Positions 1 through 5,950 are shown, counted from the stretch's first letter. The stretch is DNA of 7,316 nt from Syntrophomonadaceae bacterium (GCA_003555415.1 PWHX01000053.1:1-7316); one strand, 5' to 3'. Program-made: numbers and translations. Notes: generated from the letters alone by a model not told the origin.

Positions 1-276
1 CCAGAGCTTCTCCTGGCTTTTTGCCGGGGCATTCAGGCTAACGGGCCGGTAGATTCCTTTGCCACCCCTGAGCCCGGTTATATAGCAGGTTACGGGGAGG
101 AAATAGTGATGGCTGCCGGAACCTTTCACCAGGGAGCTTCCCTTGAATTAAGTGCCGATGCTCCCTATAAGCCTCCATATATAGCATATTTACAGGGAGG
201 ATTGACTTTTGAGCACGGCAAAATAGGAATAATTGCAGCAGCAAAAGAGGTTTTTAATGTTTTGAAAAGAATTTAA
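1..276 (+). CDS. ynbB: Methionine gamma-lyase family protein (YnbB-like, 'aluminum resistance'), 3' end only
   Basis: The 5' end lies outside the window; the last 91 residues are read in frame 1 to a TAA stop. The segment resembles the C-terminal part of the YnbB / Met_gamma_lyase family of fold-type I PLP enzymes: a VDSFATPEPGYIAGYG stretch, then MAAGTFHQGASLELSADAP, then PPYIAYLQGGLTFEHGKIG. These match what I recall of Bacillus YnbB. The PLP-binding lysine would lie upstream and cannot be checked. Family members are annotated as cystathionine/methionine lyase-like enzymes or aluminum-resistance proteins, and their true substrate is poorly established. In Bacillus subtilis the order is ynbB-glnR-glnA, so the position directly before glnA supports the call. 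Only 41 nt separate the two genes and no promoter is evident between them, so co-transcription is likely. Confidence 0.85.
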   Translation, partial: PELLLAFCRGIQANGPVDSFATPEPGYIAGYGEEIVMAAGTFHQGASLELSADAPYKPPYIAYLQGGLTFEHGKIGIIAAAKEVFNVLKRI

Positions 277-317
277 GAAAGTGTTATTAACTAATAGGTG
301 GAGAGGGGAGATAAAAA

Positions 318-1649
318 ATGTATAACAAAGAAGACATATATCGACTGGTGGAGCAGCATGGGATTAAATTTATTCGCCTGCAGTTTGCAGATATTTTTGG
401 AGCTACTAAAAATGTAGCTATTCCTGTAGAACAGTTGGAAAAAGCAATAGAAGGGGATATGATGTTTGATGGTTCCTCTATAGAGGGTTTTGCCCGGATA
501 GAAGAATCGGATATGTATTTATGTCCTGACCCCGGAACTTTTGCCTTGTTTCCCTGGAAGGCTAAAGAGGGAACGGGAGCTACTGCCAGGTTAATCTGTG
601 ATGTTTATAACCCCGATGGCACCCCCTTTGCCGGCTGCCCCCGGAACATATTAAAAAATGCTATAGCTGAGGCAAAGAAAATGGGTTTTTCCATGAACGC
701 AGGTCCTGAGGCGGAATTTTTTCTATTTCTTCGGGACGAAAACGGCAGGGCTACTACCAAAACCCATGACTGCGGCGGATATTTTGACCTTATGCCGGTA
801 GATTTAGGAGAAACCGCCCGGAGAGACATGGTTTTAACCTTACAGGAAATGGGCTTTGAAATAGAGGCTTCTCATCATGAGGTGGCGCCCAGCCAGCATG
901 AAATAGCTTTTCAGTATGCCAATGCCTTAACTACGGCCGATAACATAGCAACCTTTAAGTTAGTAGTAAGAACCATAGCCCTTAACCATAACCTCCATGC
1001 TACCTTTATGCCAAAACCTGTGTTTGGGATAAATGGTTCCGGTATGCATACCCACCAATCCCTTTTTAAGGGTAATGAAAATGCTTTTTACGATGACTCA
1101 ACACCCACCCAGTTGAGTGAAACCGCTATGTATTACATAGGAGGGCTTATAAAGCATGTTAGAGGCTTTACAGCTATAACTAACCCCCTGGTAAATTCAT
1201 ATAAACGCTTGGTGCCCGGTTATGAAGCTCCCGTTTATATAGCCTGGTCCGAGAGAAACAGGAGTCCCCTTATTAGGGTGCCTGCCCGGAGAGGATCAGG
1301 TACTCGTGTAGAAATTAGAAATCCTGATCCATCCTGTAACCCTTACCTGGCTTTGGCGGTTACTCTAAAAGCGGGACTGGACGGCATAAAAAATAAAATA
1401 GAACCTCCCCTTCCTATAAATGAAAATATCTACGAAATGACCCAACAGAAAAGGGAGGCTATGGGTATAGGAACACTGCCCCTAACCTTGAATGAATCAT
1501 TGCTGGAATTAGAAAAAAGTGAATTAATTAAAGAAGCTTTAGGTGATCATGTCTATAACAGATACTTGCACGCAAAGAGAAAGGAATGGGAACGTTATAG
1601 AATTCAGGTTCACAGGTGGGAGTTAGGTGAATATCTTGCATCCTATTAA
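318..1649 (+). CDS. glnA: Glutamine synthetase type I, alpha subtype
   Basis: Makes glutamine from glutamate, ammonia and ATP in the cytosol; the family is a dodecamer. The 443-residue length is typical of GSI-alpha. Visible landmarks are FDGSSIEGFARIEESDMYL (50-68) in the N-terminal beta-grasp domain, the metal ligands in GPEAEFF (E131, E133), HHEVAPSQHE (E188, E195), the ATP/glutamate segment KPVFGINGSGMHTHQS (H244), NSYKRLVPGYEAP, and NRSPLIRVPARRGSGTRVEIR (R315, R320, E332). The adenylylation loop with its target tyrosine found in GSI-beta enzymes is absent: the region after residue 367 reads INENIYEMTQQ. Control is therefore expected by feedback inhibition, and R60 aligns with B. subtilis R62, which is involved in that inhibition. 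The C-terminus (IQVHRWELGEYLASY) resembles the Bacillus tail that contacts GlnR, but no glnR lies upstream. An SD of GGAGAGGGGAG precedes the ATG. Confidence 0.98.
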   Translation: MYNKEDIYRLVEQHGIKFIRLQFADIFGATKNVAIPVEQLEKAIEGDMMFDGSSIEGFARIEESDMYLCPDPGTFALFPWKAKEGTGATARLICDVYNPDGTPFAGCPRNILKNAIAEAKKMGFSMNAGPEAEFFLFLRDENGRATTKTHDCGGYFDLMPVDLGETARRDMVLTLQEMGFEIEASHHEVAPSQHEIAFQYANALTTADNIATFKLVVRTIALNHNLHATFMPKPVFGINGSGMHTHQSLFKGNENAFYDDSTPTQLSETAMYYIGGLIKHVRGFTAITNPLVNSYKRLVPGYEAPVYIAWSERNRSPLIRVPARRGSGTRVEIRNPDPSCNPYLALAVTLKAGLDGIKNKIEPPLPINENIYEMTQQKREAMGIGTLPLTLNESLLELEKSELIKEALGDHVYNRYLHAKRKEWERYRIQVHRWELGEYLASY

Positions 1650-1693
1650 GCTTTAATAAATATTATAATTTGAAATATTAAAATGTTAGACTT

Positions 1694-1728
1694 TAAACAG
1701 CCCTTTATTATGGCTGTTTATTTTTTTT
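1694..1728 (+). terminator. Intrinsic terminator of glnA
   Basis: A perfect 9-bp stem (TAAACAGCC at 1694-1702 with GGCTGTTTA at 1712-1720) has a 9-nt loop and is followed by eight T residues (1721-1728). It sits 45 nt after the glnA stop. Read from the other strand, the same hairpin lies just past the lexA stop but is not followed by a U-run, so it should serve glnA chiefly. Confidence 0.92.
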
Positions 1729-1738
1729 GTGTTCTAGT

Positions 1739-2350
1739 TTAGAGTTTGCGGAAAAGACCAATTATCTTGCCCAGAATTTTAACTTCTTTAGTTATGATAG
1801 GTTCATAGAAGTCATTTTCAGGCTGGAGGCGGAAGTGGTCTTTTTCTTTATAAAACCTTTTTATTGTTGCTTCGTCTTCTATTAAAGCTACAATAATTTC
1901 TCCATTGTTGGCTGTTGACTGTTGCTGAACTATTGCATAGTCCCCGTCCATTATTCCTGCTTTAATCATACTTTCACCTTCTACCGTCAATATGAATACC
2001 GTTTTTCCCCGGACAAATTCTTTAGGTAAGGGATAATATTCCACAATATTTTCTTCTGCCAGGATAGGTTGACCTGCGGTAACATTTCCTACTACAGGAA
2101 CCGATGATATATCCCTGGATGTCAAATAATCCTGGTCTTCTAATAGTTCTATGGCCCTGGGCTTAGTGGGATCTTTCCTTATATATCCCTTTTTTTCTAG
2201 TTGAGATAAATGGGCATGAACCGTAGAGCTGGAGCTTAATCCTACAGATTTTCCAATTTCCCGGACAGAAGGAGGATATCCCTTACTAAAAACTTCGGTT
2301 TTTATAAAATTAAGTATTTCTTCCTGTCTTGGAGTAAGATCTTCAAGCAT
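1739..2350 (-). CDS. lexA: LexA SOS repressor
   Basis: Transcriptional repressor of the SOS regulon, inactivated by RecA-stimulated self-cleavage. From the ATG at 2350 it has 203 residues. The N-terminal winged helix-turn-helix includes PPSVREIGKSVGLSSSSTVHAHLSQLEKKGYI, in two parts: the SVREIGKSVGL helix and the SSSTVHAHL recognition helix. The cleavage site is the Ala-Gly in VGNVTAGQP (A92-G93). The catalytic serine is in VEGESMIKAG (S127) and the catalytic lysine in EATIKRF (K164). A GTG at 2362 would add four residues. I prefer the ATG because GAGGTGA (complement of 2359-2365) lies 8-9 nt upstream of it as an SD and would itself contain that GTG, and because MLEDLTPRQEEIL then matches the usual LexA N-terminus. 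Divergent from the LysM gene and autoregulated through the shared region. Confidence 0.97.
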   Translation of the reverse strand: MLEDLTPRQEEILNFIKTEVFSKGYPPSVREIGKSVGLSSSSTVHAHLSQLEKKGYIRKDPTKPRAIELLEDQDYLTSRDISSVPVVGNVTAGQPILAEENIVEYYPLPKEFVRGKTVFILTVEGESMIKAGIMDGDYAIVQQQSTANNGEIIVALIEDEATIKRFYKEKDHFRLQPENDFYEPIITKEVKILGKIIGLFRKL

Positions 2351-2399
2351 AATATATTTCACCTCGCATATATATTTATTGACTTTCTATATAGGGCAT

Positions 2400-2428
2400 A
2401 TTATATCATAAAAACATACATTTGACAA
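2400..2428 (-). promoter_or_regulatory. Sigma-A-type promoter of lexA
   Basis: On the minus strand, TTGTCA (complement of 2423-2428) and a consensus TATAAT (complement of 2400-2405) are separated by exactly 17 bp. Transcription should start near 2393, about 43 nt before the chosen ATG. The -35 overlaps LexA box 1, as expected for autorepression. Confidence 0.85.
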
Positions 2429-2439
2429 ACGCAAGTTCG
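2426..2439. promoter_or_regulatory. LexA (SOS) box 1, overlapping the lexA -35
   Basis: CAAAC-GCAA-GTTCG differs by one base from the symmetric Gram-positive SOS box core CGAAC-N4-GTTCG. It overlaps the -35 of lexA by three bases, so bound LexA would block lexA transcription. Confidence 0.85.
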
Positions 2440-2458
2440 AAAATTTTTGTAAATTTCA

Positions 2459-2487
2459 TTGACAGGAACACAGGTTCCATGTTAAAT
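2459..2487 (+). promoter_or_regulatory. Promoter of the yneA-like gene
   Basis: A consensus TTGACA (2459-2464), a 17-bp spacer and TTAAAT (2482-2487, four of six matches) give a predicted start near 2494. LexA box 2 lies wholly inside the spacer, so occupancy by LexA should exclude RNA polymerase. Confidence 0.75.
2465..2478. promoter_or_regulatory. LexA (SOS) box 2, inside the yneA promoter spacer
   Basis: GGAAC-ACAG-GTTCC is a perfect inverted repeat in its two 5-base arms, with the 4-nt spacing of Gram-positive LexA operators. Each outermost base departs from the CGAAC/GTTCG form. Its centre is 39 bp from that of box 1. Confidence 0.8.
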
Positions 2488-2496
2488 TATCAATAA

Positions 2497-2510
2497 CAAA
2501 CAATTGTTCT
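2497..2510. promoter_or_regulatory. LexA (SOS) box 3, near the yneA transcription start
   Basis: CAAAC-AATT-GTTCT keeps the AAC-N4-GTT core with the correct spacing and lies just downstream of the predicted start of the LysM gene. It departs further from consensus than boxes 1 and 2. Its centre is 32 bp from that of box 2, about three helical turns, so binding on the same face is possible. Confidence 0.6.
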
Positions 2511-2540
2511 TTCAAATGTCTTGGTAGGGGGTAAGATTCT

Positions 2541-2834
2541 ATGAAAATTAAACTGAAAAAAGGTAGGATAATCGTTTTTATGGCGGTAATAGTATTGCTT
2601 CTTCTTTCTGTATCCCTGGGCTATAGCTCTAATGATACCCTTAGGGAAACGAAAGAGCAGCATGAGCACATAACAGTAACCGTACAAAAAGGAGATACGC
2701 TGTGGGATATTGCCAGGTCTAACAATAATAGCGGGGAGGATATCAGGTCCCTGGTATTTAAAATTAGAACAATAAACGACCTCCAAAGACCTGTTCTTTA
2801 CCCTGGCCAGAAAATTGAGGTTCCTGTTTATTAA
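2541..2834 (+). CDS. yneA: LysM-domain membrane-anchored protein, YneA-like SOS cell-division inhibitor
   Basis: This 97-residue protein has a basic N-terminus (MKIKLKKGR), one hydrophobic segment at about residues 10-28 that acts as signal anchor, a short linker, and a LysM domain at about 44-95 (TVQKGDTLWDIARS to LYPGQKIEVPV). B. subtilis YneA has the same size and architecture, is encoded divergently from lexA, and delays septation during the SOS response. The LysM domain should bind peptidoglycan outside the membrane. The ATG is preceded by AGGGGG with 9-nt spacing. SOS control is strongly indicated by the LexA boxes in its promoter. Other small Firmicute LysM proteins share the architecture, so the division-inhibitor role rests on the lexA-divergent context rather than on sequence alone. 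No resolvase (yneB) or ynzC follows, unlike in B. subtilis. Confidence 0.88.
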   Translation: MKIKLKKGRIIVFMAVIVLLLLSVSLGYSSNDTLRETKEQHEHITVTVQKGDTLWDIARSNNNSGEDIRSLVFKIRTINDLQRPVLYPGQKIEVPVY

Positions 2835-2839
2835 AAAAA

Positions 2840-2932
2840 TTAGCTTCTACTGGCACAGCATATTATATGGCGCAGTATAATATTAAGTAAAAATTTTATA
2901 GTGAATAAAACACCACTTGTGTGAGAAGCTAA
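2840..2932 (+). other. Potentially structured leader upstream of the Coat_F gene (long-range inverted repeat)
   Basis: TTAGCTTCT (2840-2848) and AGAAGCTAA (2924-2932) are perfect 9-nt inverted repeats 75 nt apart. Between them, TACTG (2848-2852) pairs with CAGTA (2873-2877), enclosing a small CATA-TTA-TATG hairpin (2859-2869). The 3' arm ends 4 nt before the Coat_F Shine-Dalgarno. If transcribed as one RNA, this could fold as a branched leader. No U-run follows, so it is not a terminator. I recognise no known riboswitch here. Confidence 0.4.
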
Positions 2933-2951
2933 AAGCAGGAGGTGATTACTT

Positions 2952-3434
2952 ATGACCATACAGTTAACCCAAAAAGAAAGAATGCTTTTAGAAGACCAAA
3001 AAAGCCATGAGGAAATCTGTATACAAAAATATAATAATTATGCAAACCAGACAAAGGATCCGGAACTAAAGCAGATGTTTAATAATTTTGCTCAACAGGA
3101 ACAGCAGCACTTAGATACTATAAACCAGCTGCTTGCGGGGCAGGTGCCGGATATGTCTCAACAACAGAACCAGCAGCAAGACCAGCAGCAGGCTCAAAAT
3201 TTTAACCAGGCAGGCATGCAAAATGTTGGAGCCAACAGCCAGGAGGATGCTTCGCTTTGTAACGACATGCTGATGACGGAAAAATATGTATCCAATACTT
3301 ACGATACTGCTATATTCGAATGCATGGACTCCAACATACGACAGGCCCTAAATCACATACAGAAAGAAGAACAGCAGCACGGAGAAGGGATTTTTAACTA
3401 CATGAACAGTAAAGGAATGTATAATCCTCAATAA
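2952..3434 (+). CDS. Coat_F-family spore coat protein, ferritin-like
   Basis: A 160-residue protein in two helical halves joined by a glutamine-rich linker (about residues 69-86). The C-terminal half (DMLMTEKYVSNTYDTAIFEC, then HIQKEEQQHGEGIFNYMNSKGMYNP) matches the Coat_F family, whose founder CotF is a Bacillus spore coat protein. The N-terminal half (ERMLLEDQKSHEEICIQKYN, then FAQQEQQHLDTINQLL) repeats the pattern. Each half has a glutamate on its first helix (E20/E21; E110) and an ExxH on its second (E50-H53; E140-H143), the arrangement of a ferritin-like four-helix bundle. No signal peptide is seen. A near-perfect SD, AGGAGGTGAT (2937-2946), precedes the ATG by 5 nt. Coat_F proteins also occur in vegetative contexts in Clostridia, so spore location is inferred from family only. 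It stands as a single gene with its own terminator. Confidence 0.88.
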   Translation: MTIQLTQKERMLLEDQKSHEEICIQKYNNYANQTKDPELKQMFNNFAQQEQQHLDTINQLLAGQVPDMSQQQNQQQDQQQAQNFNQAGMQNVGANSQEDASLCNDMLMTEKYVSNTYDTAIFECMDSNIRQALNHIQKEEQQHGEGIFNYMNSKGMYNPQ

Positions 3435-3460
3435 AGAGAGGGAAGGGAAATAACAACTGG

Positions 3461-3503
3461 AACCCTATTGATGGACATATAGCAGTCTTCAATAGGGTTT
3501 TTT
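3461..3503 (+). terminator. Intrinsic terminator of the Coat_F gene
   Basis: A perfect 11-bp stem (AACCCTATTGA at 3461-3471 with TCAATAGGGTT at 3489-3499) has a 17-nt loop and ends in a run of T (3498-3503). It lies 26 nt after the Coat_F stop. The hairpin is flanked by a 9-bp direct repeat, TAACAACTG. Confidence 0.92.
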
Positions 3504-3524
3504 AACAACTGAAGCAATTTTTGT

Positions 3525-3553
3525 ATGTCAGTGCTTCTATATAATGTTATAAT
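3525..3553 (+). promoter_or_regulatory. Putative promoter of the nucleotidyltransferase-sirtuin unit
   Basis: ATGTCA (3525-3530, four of six matches to the -35) and a consensus TATAAT (3548-3553) are spaced 17 bp apart, 41 nt before the start codon. A second TATAAT at 3540-3545 lacks a good -35. The preceding terminator makes a promoter here necessary. Confidence 0.5.
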
Positions 3554-3594
3554 TATAAAAAGTTTTATAGGAGCATATTACTGAGGTAGATAAC

Positions 3595-5106
3595 ATGGAT
3601 AATACAATACTTAAAAAAATAGTGGACATAGCCCAAAGGGAAAAGGTTCAGCTTTATATGGTAGGGGGCTGCCTCCGTTCTTTGATTCCTGGAAAAAGAT
3701 ATGGAAATGAAAATAAAGAAAAAATATTAGACATAGACCTGATAGTAGAAGGAGGAGGGGTCGGTTCTTTCGCCGAAAAAGCATCTGGTGAACTAGAGGG
3801 CACTTTTGTGAACCTGGACAAGGAGGAAGGCGTTTTCCGGATAGTAGTTAAGGTGAAAAAGGTAGAGGCCTTATCGGAAGAGACCTTATGCATAGACTTA
3901 ACTGGGCTAAGGGGTAAAAGTATAGTTGAGGACTTGGCAGAAAGAGATTTTACTCTGAACAGCTTTGCCCTTGATCTAAGGGACTATCTCCATTCTACCC
4001 GGTGGAGGGAGAAAATAATAGATCCTTTTAAGGGGTTAACTGATTTGCAGGAGGGAATAATAAGAACTGTTTCCACAGATGTTTTTTCAAAGGATCCCTT
4101 ACGCCTGCTTAGAGCTGTGAGGCTTTGCGCCCAGCTTAATTTTACCCTGGAGGAAGGCACAAGAAAGGGCATTATTTCTCATCGTTCCTTAATAAAAAAC
4201 TCTTCCGGAGAAAGGATAAGGGACGAATTATGGAGGATATTAGAAACAGATAATTCCTACCAGGGGATAATCCTTATGGAGGAAGAACTGGGCCTATTGA
4301 CAGAACTGTTTCCGGAAGTTAAAGAAATGCGGGATACTCAACAAAACTATTATCATGGTGAAGATGTTTGGAACCACTGTATGAGAACTTACCAGGACTT
4401 AGAGGATTATATAAATAAGCCTCCTTTTACTTCAGAAATCACTTCTAAATTAAAAGATCAACTGGAGGAAGATATAGTTCCCAGGAGGACAAGAAAGCAG
4501 CTGTTAAAATTTTTTGCCCTCTTCCATGACGTAGGAAAAACTAAAACTAAAAAAACACTGGATACAGGAAGAATAGTTTTTCACCGGCATGAATCGGAAG
4601 GAGTTAGTTATATCGCAAACTATGGAGGTTTCCTTAAATTAAGTTCTGCAGAGATTAGAGCTTTGAACAAATTTATGAAACTGCATCTGCGTCCCCTGAT
4701 GCTTCATGTAGGGAAAAATGTTGGGCCCAAAGCTTTTTACAGGTTTTTTAAGAAATCCGGCAAAGAATCAGTGGAGATTCTATTGCATTCTATGGCTGAT
4801 TTTACTGCTAAGCGGGAAGCCAGGGGTCGTACGGAGGAAGTTAAAGTGTATGAAGAATTCATACAGGATACGTTTAATAAGTATTATTTTAAAAAAGACA
4901 TTTTCGTTTCCCCGCCAGCATTGGTAAATGGAAATGATATTATAAAGGCTTTAAAAATAAAGCCTTCTCCCGGGGTGGGTTATCTGCTAGAAAAAATATC
5001 GGAAGCTCAGGTGGAAGGTAAGGTAAGGGACCGTAAAGAGGCTTTAAGCTTGGCGGCCAAACTGGCCCAGGATAAAGTATTCAAAAAAAGAACCCGGCAA
5101 AAATAA
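3595..5106 (+). CDS. cca: Class II tRNA nucleotidyltransferase with HD domain (CCA- or CC-adding)
   Basis: 503 residues. The N-terminal nucleotidyltransferase domain has YMVGGCLRSL (21-30), the catalytic DID (D46, D48), ERDFTLNSFALDL (116-128, the RRD motif), KDPLRLLRAVRL (166-177, base-templating D167 and R170) and SGERIRDEL (204-212). A C-terminal HD phosphohydrolase-type domain follows, with H261 in WNHCMRT, HD at 311-312 in FALFHDVGK, H332 in HRHESEG and D402 in MADFTAK. The family adds CCA, CC or A to tRNA 3' ends, or A tails to RNA. Two oddities are visible. Motif A reads GGCLRS where GGxVRD is usual. Between IDL (100-102) and VEDL (111-114) there are only 8 residues, against about 22 in complete CCA-adding enzymes, so the flexible loop is missing. 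GAGGT precedes the ATG by 7 nt. It is followed after 38 nt by the sirtuin gene, probably in one transcript. The exact specificity is uncertain. Confidence 0.88.
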   Translation: MDNTILKKIVDIAQREKVQLYMVGGCLRSLIPGKRYGNENKEKILDIDLIVEGGGVGSFAEKASGELEGTFVNLDKEEGVFRIVVKVKKVEALSEETLCIDLTGLRGKSIVEDLAERDFTLNSFALDLRDYLHSTRWREKIIDPFKGLTDLQEGIIRTVSTDVFSKDPLRLLRAVRLCAQLNFTLEEGTRKGIISHRSLIKNSSGERIRDELWRILETDNSYQGIILMEEELGLLTELFPEVKEMRDTQQNYYHGEDVWNHCMRTYQDLEDYINKPPFTSEITSKLKDQLEEDIVPRRTRKQLLKFFALFHDVGKTKTKKTLDTGRIVFHRHESEGVSYIANYGGFLKLSSAEIRALNKFMKLHLRPLMLHVGKNVGPKAFYRFFKKSGKESVEILLHSMADFTAKREARGRTEEVKVYEEFIQDTFNKYYFKKDIFVSPPALVNGNDIIKALKIKPSPGVGYLLEKISEAQVEGKVRDRKEALSLAAKLAQDKVFKKRTRQK

Positions 5107-5144
5107 ATCAGGACCAGATAAAAGTAGAACAGGGGGAGGAGATT

Positions 5145-5885
5145 ATGGACTATAAGGATAGTCTGCAGGTTATTGCTGATAGTATTAAGAAAGCTCAAAA
5201 GTTTTATGTATTGACGGGGGCCGGGATAAGCACGGAAAGCGGAATCCCTGATTTCAGGACTCCGGGCACCGGCCTGTGGAAAAAAATTAATCCCATGGAG
5301 TATGCCACTAGTAACGTTTTAAAAAAGGACCCTAAAACCTTTTATAAGGTTGTTTATTCCCGTTTTGCCAGTCTTTTATACGCACAGCCCAATAAGGCAC
5401 ACCTTATTTTGGCAGAACTGGAAGAAAAGGGTTACTTAAAGGGCATAATAACTCAAAATATAGATGGGCTTCATTATAAGGCCGGATCCCGGAAAGTATG
5501 GGAGGTTCACGGCCATACCAGGACCTGCCTATGCTCCACTTGTGACCGGGAATATCCTCTGAAATTATTATCTTCTCAGGTGGAAAAGGAGATCATTCCC
5601 CCTCTTTGCCAGGAGTGCGGTCATCCCTTAAGGCCCAATATAGTTTTATTCGGGGACCCTATGTCTCTTGATTACGAAGAAGCCTGTCGGGCGGTAAAAA
5701 GAGGTTGTGACTTTCTCCTTGTTGTGGGAAGCAGCCTGACTGTTTTCCCGGTGAGCCAAATACCCTCCTATGCAAAAAATCTGGCAGTTATTAACATTCA
5801 ACCCACCGGGTATGATGATAAGGCTGTTGCCGTTATAAGGGAGAAGGCGGGCAAAACTTTAACCCATCTTCTGGAATATTTCTAG
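5145..5885 (+). CDS. cobB: Sir2-family NAD-dependent protein deacylase (sirtuin)
   Basis: A 246-residue cytosolic enzyme expected to remove acetyl or other acyl groups from lysine using NAD, releasing nicotinamide and O-acyl-ADP-ribose. Rossmann-fold and active-site motifs appear in order: TGAGISTESGIPDFR (24-38), TQNIDGLH (103-110), VHGH (121-124, catalytic H122) and VVGSSLTVFPV (193-203). The structural zinc site has C130-x2-C133 and C155-x2-C158. After the second pair the sequence reads RPNIVLFGD, with Asp where Glu is usual (FGE). The length is typical of short bacterial sirtuins such as those of Thermotoga and Bacillus. I see no Tyr/Arg desuccinylase signature of the class III type, so a deacetylase is the simplest reading. 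The SD GGGGGAGGAG ends 4 nt before the ATG. Likely co-transcribed with the nucleotidyltransferase upstream; no functional link is evident. Confidence 0.95.
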   Translation: MDYKDSLQVIADSIKKAQKFYVLTGAGISTESGIPDFRTPGTGLWKKINPMEYATSNVLKKDPKTFYKVVYSRFASLLYAQPNKAHLILAELEEKGYLKGIITQNIDGLHYKAGSRKVWEVHGHTRTCLCSTCDREYPLKLLSSQVEKEIIPPLCQECGHPLRPNIVLFGDPMSLDYEEACRAVKRGCDFLLVVGSSLTVFPVSQIPSYAKNLAVINIQPTGYDDKAVAVIREKAGKTLTHLLEYF

Positions 5886-5915
5886 CTTTCTAATAAGAAC
5901 ACTTTCTAATAAGAA
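5886..5915. repeat. Two-copy tandem repeat, 16-bp period
   Basis: CTTTCTAATAAGAA occurs exactly at 5886-5899 and again at 5902-5915, separated by CA. It begins directly after the sirtuin stop codon in the 65-nt gap between two convergent genes. The second copy forms a weak 5-bp stem (CTAAT with ATTAG at 5918-5922) followed by CTTTTTATTTT, a poor terminator at best. No strong terminator for either convergent gene is visible here. Confidence 0.8.
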
Positions 5916-5950
5916 TAATTAGCTTTTTATTTTGTCTTTAAAACATCCTT

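Noticed and set aside
605..829. 74-codon minus-strand frame inside glnA
   Set aside because: It lies antisense within a fully conserved coding gene, with no ribosome site or recognisable product.
1694..1728. Bidirectional terminator shared by glnA and lexA
   Set aside because: The minus-strand transcript has no U-run after the stem (it reads AAGUC), so support exists for the plus strand only.
2490..2786. 98-codon minus-strand frame antisense to the LysM gene
   Set aside because: It overlaps the yneA gene and the LexA box; the composition is a shadow of the opposite strand and shows no domain.
2859..2867. CATATTATA upstream of the Coat_F gene, fitting a sporulation sigma (E/K) -10 of the form CATAnnnTA
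   Set aside because: No convincing -35 lies at the right distance, and the bases are also part of a small hairpin; AT-rich DNA gives such matches by chance.
3174..3201. CAG/CAA-rich microrepeat in the Coat_F gene
   Set aside because: It simply encodes the glutamine-rich linker with mixed codons; it is not a pure simple-sequence repeat likely to slip.
4718..4927. 69-codon plus-strand frame within the nucleotidyltransferase gene
   Set aside because: It is an out-of-frame shadow of the HD-domain coding region, which is intact.
5653..5658. FGD in place of FGE in the sirtuin as a sign of inactivity
   Set aside because: The change is conservative, and all NAD-binding, catalytic histidine and zinc residues are present.
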